DNA of 26,792 bases from Chara braunii. Taxonomy: Eukaryota > Streptophyta > Charophyceae > Charales > Characeae. Shown one piece after another: positions 26,488-26,792 of the stretch. Both the position numbers and the translations under genes were made by a program. The stretch covers positions 1,766,723 to 1,793,514 of the forward strand of contig BFEA01000160.1 in assembly GCA_003427395.1 (NCBI GenBank), given 5' to 3'. Positions within the stretch are counted from its first letter, which is position 1; each line of letters begins with the position of its first letter. The notes beneath the pieces were generated by a model. It was given only the letters and a program-made list of their open reading frames with translations. It did no database searches and was not told the origin of the DNA.

Positions 26488-26778
26488 ATGCCCAGCTTGG
26501 TTGAACAACTAACGTTTGGGGTTGTACTCGAAGGAAGAATAGTCAAGGTAGAGGGGACTCTTCGGATCTCTGACGAAAAACTCTCTACCCTCGATGAGTT
26601 TGAGTTCTTGCAATCTTTCCTTGATCAGATGAGAGGTTCTGCCATGAAAGTTGTCACTGATCAGACTGATATTAGTTATTTATTAAAGGTGGTGAAAATG
26701 GAAACTGTTGAAAGAATATCGTATCACCCTTCTAGAGAACGAGTCTCTCTTGCCAGAAGAATCAGCAACGTTTTGTAA
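26488..26778 (+). CDS. Array unit G: open frame, C-terminal part of the unknown domain
   Basis: An ATG at 26488 opens 96 codons: SLVEQLTFGVV, KVEGTLRISDEKLSTLDEF, FLQSFLDQMRGSAMKVVTDQ, TDISYLLKVV and RERVSLARRISNVL, then TAA. It pairs with unit A (LDLMRDNALKLVKDQKFI; ETVELAKEV) and more distantly with D and E. Its first third lies in another phase at 26385-26485, so it is 5' damaged by a frameshift. The window ends 14 bases after the stop, so further units may follow. Confidence 0.5.
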   Translation: MPSLVEQLTFGVVLEGRIVKVEGTLRISDEKLSTLDEFEFLQSFLDQMRGSAMKVVTDQTDISYLLKVVKMETVERISYHPSRERVSLARRISNVL

Positions 26779-26792
26779 GCAATGCAATTTGA

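Overview
This is eukaryotic intergenic or heterochromatin-like DNA. It is packed with transposable-element debris, simple repeats and poly(A)/poly(T) tails, and no intact host gene is recognisable. The organism cannot be named. The primer-binding sites point to the green lineage (plant or alga): TGGTATCAGAGC on the minus strand at 3754-3765 is the plant-type initiator-Met tRNA complement, and an 18-base tRNA-Asp complement lies at 24251-24268. A charophyte or other alga would fit the mix of GC-rich repeats and gypsy elements, but that is a guess.

Layout. 1-294: GC-rich flank. 295-3765 (minus strand): decayed Ty3/gypsy retrotransposon in the order PBS, gag, zinc knuckle, protease, reverse transcriptase, cut off just after the YVDD box at a (GA)n tract. 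3766-5930: its probable 5' LTR side plus flank. 5965-6858: three tandem units of about 300 bp. 7200-8250: pieces of a poly(A)-tailed retroposon family, a terminal-inverted-repeat (TIR) element and a 92-bp direct repeat. 8876-10528: a block bounded by ~80-bp direct repeats and filled with a ~75-115-bp repeat family, also found inverted at 19843-20065. 10530-11640: AT-rich, empty. 11845-15581: a cluster of TIR elements (ends TTAAACCACCA...), including a ~700-bp GA/CT foldback region. 16512-17490: (GT)n, a 33-base poly(G) run and a 160-bp duplication. 17672-18993: poly(A)-tailed retroposon copies in minus orientation and a LINE reverse-transcriptase remnant. 19190-20280: minisatellite and inverted repeat family. 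20618: a second candidate PBS.

22495-26778 differs: lower complexity is absent, and at least seven diverged copies of one unrecognised protein unit (about 130-165 codons, repeating every ~390-490 bp, all on the plus strand) lie head to tail. The copies share the pattern PYEx2xYE, then LYVLxxYFxDxDxYD, then a W-containing basic helix, then NWxxxxxLxxKVKR. Two or three are open; others keep their frame over 390-550 bases but carry in-frame stops. A probable LTR end plus tRNA-Asp PBS sits inside this array (between copies B and C). This array is the best candidate for something undescribed. Whether it is a tandem gene family, a repeat protein, or an unusual gag-like region of a retroelement cannot be decided from this window.
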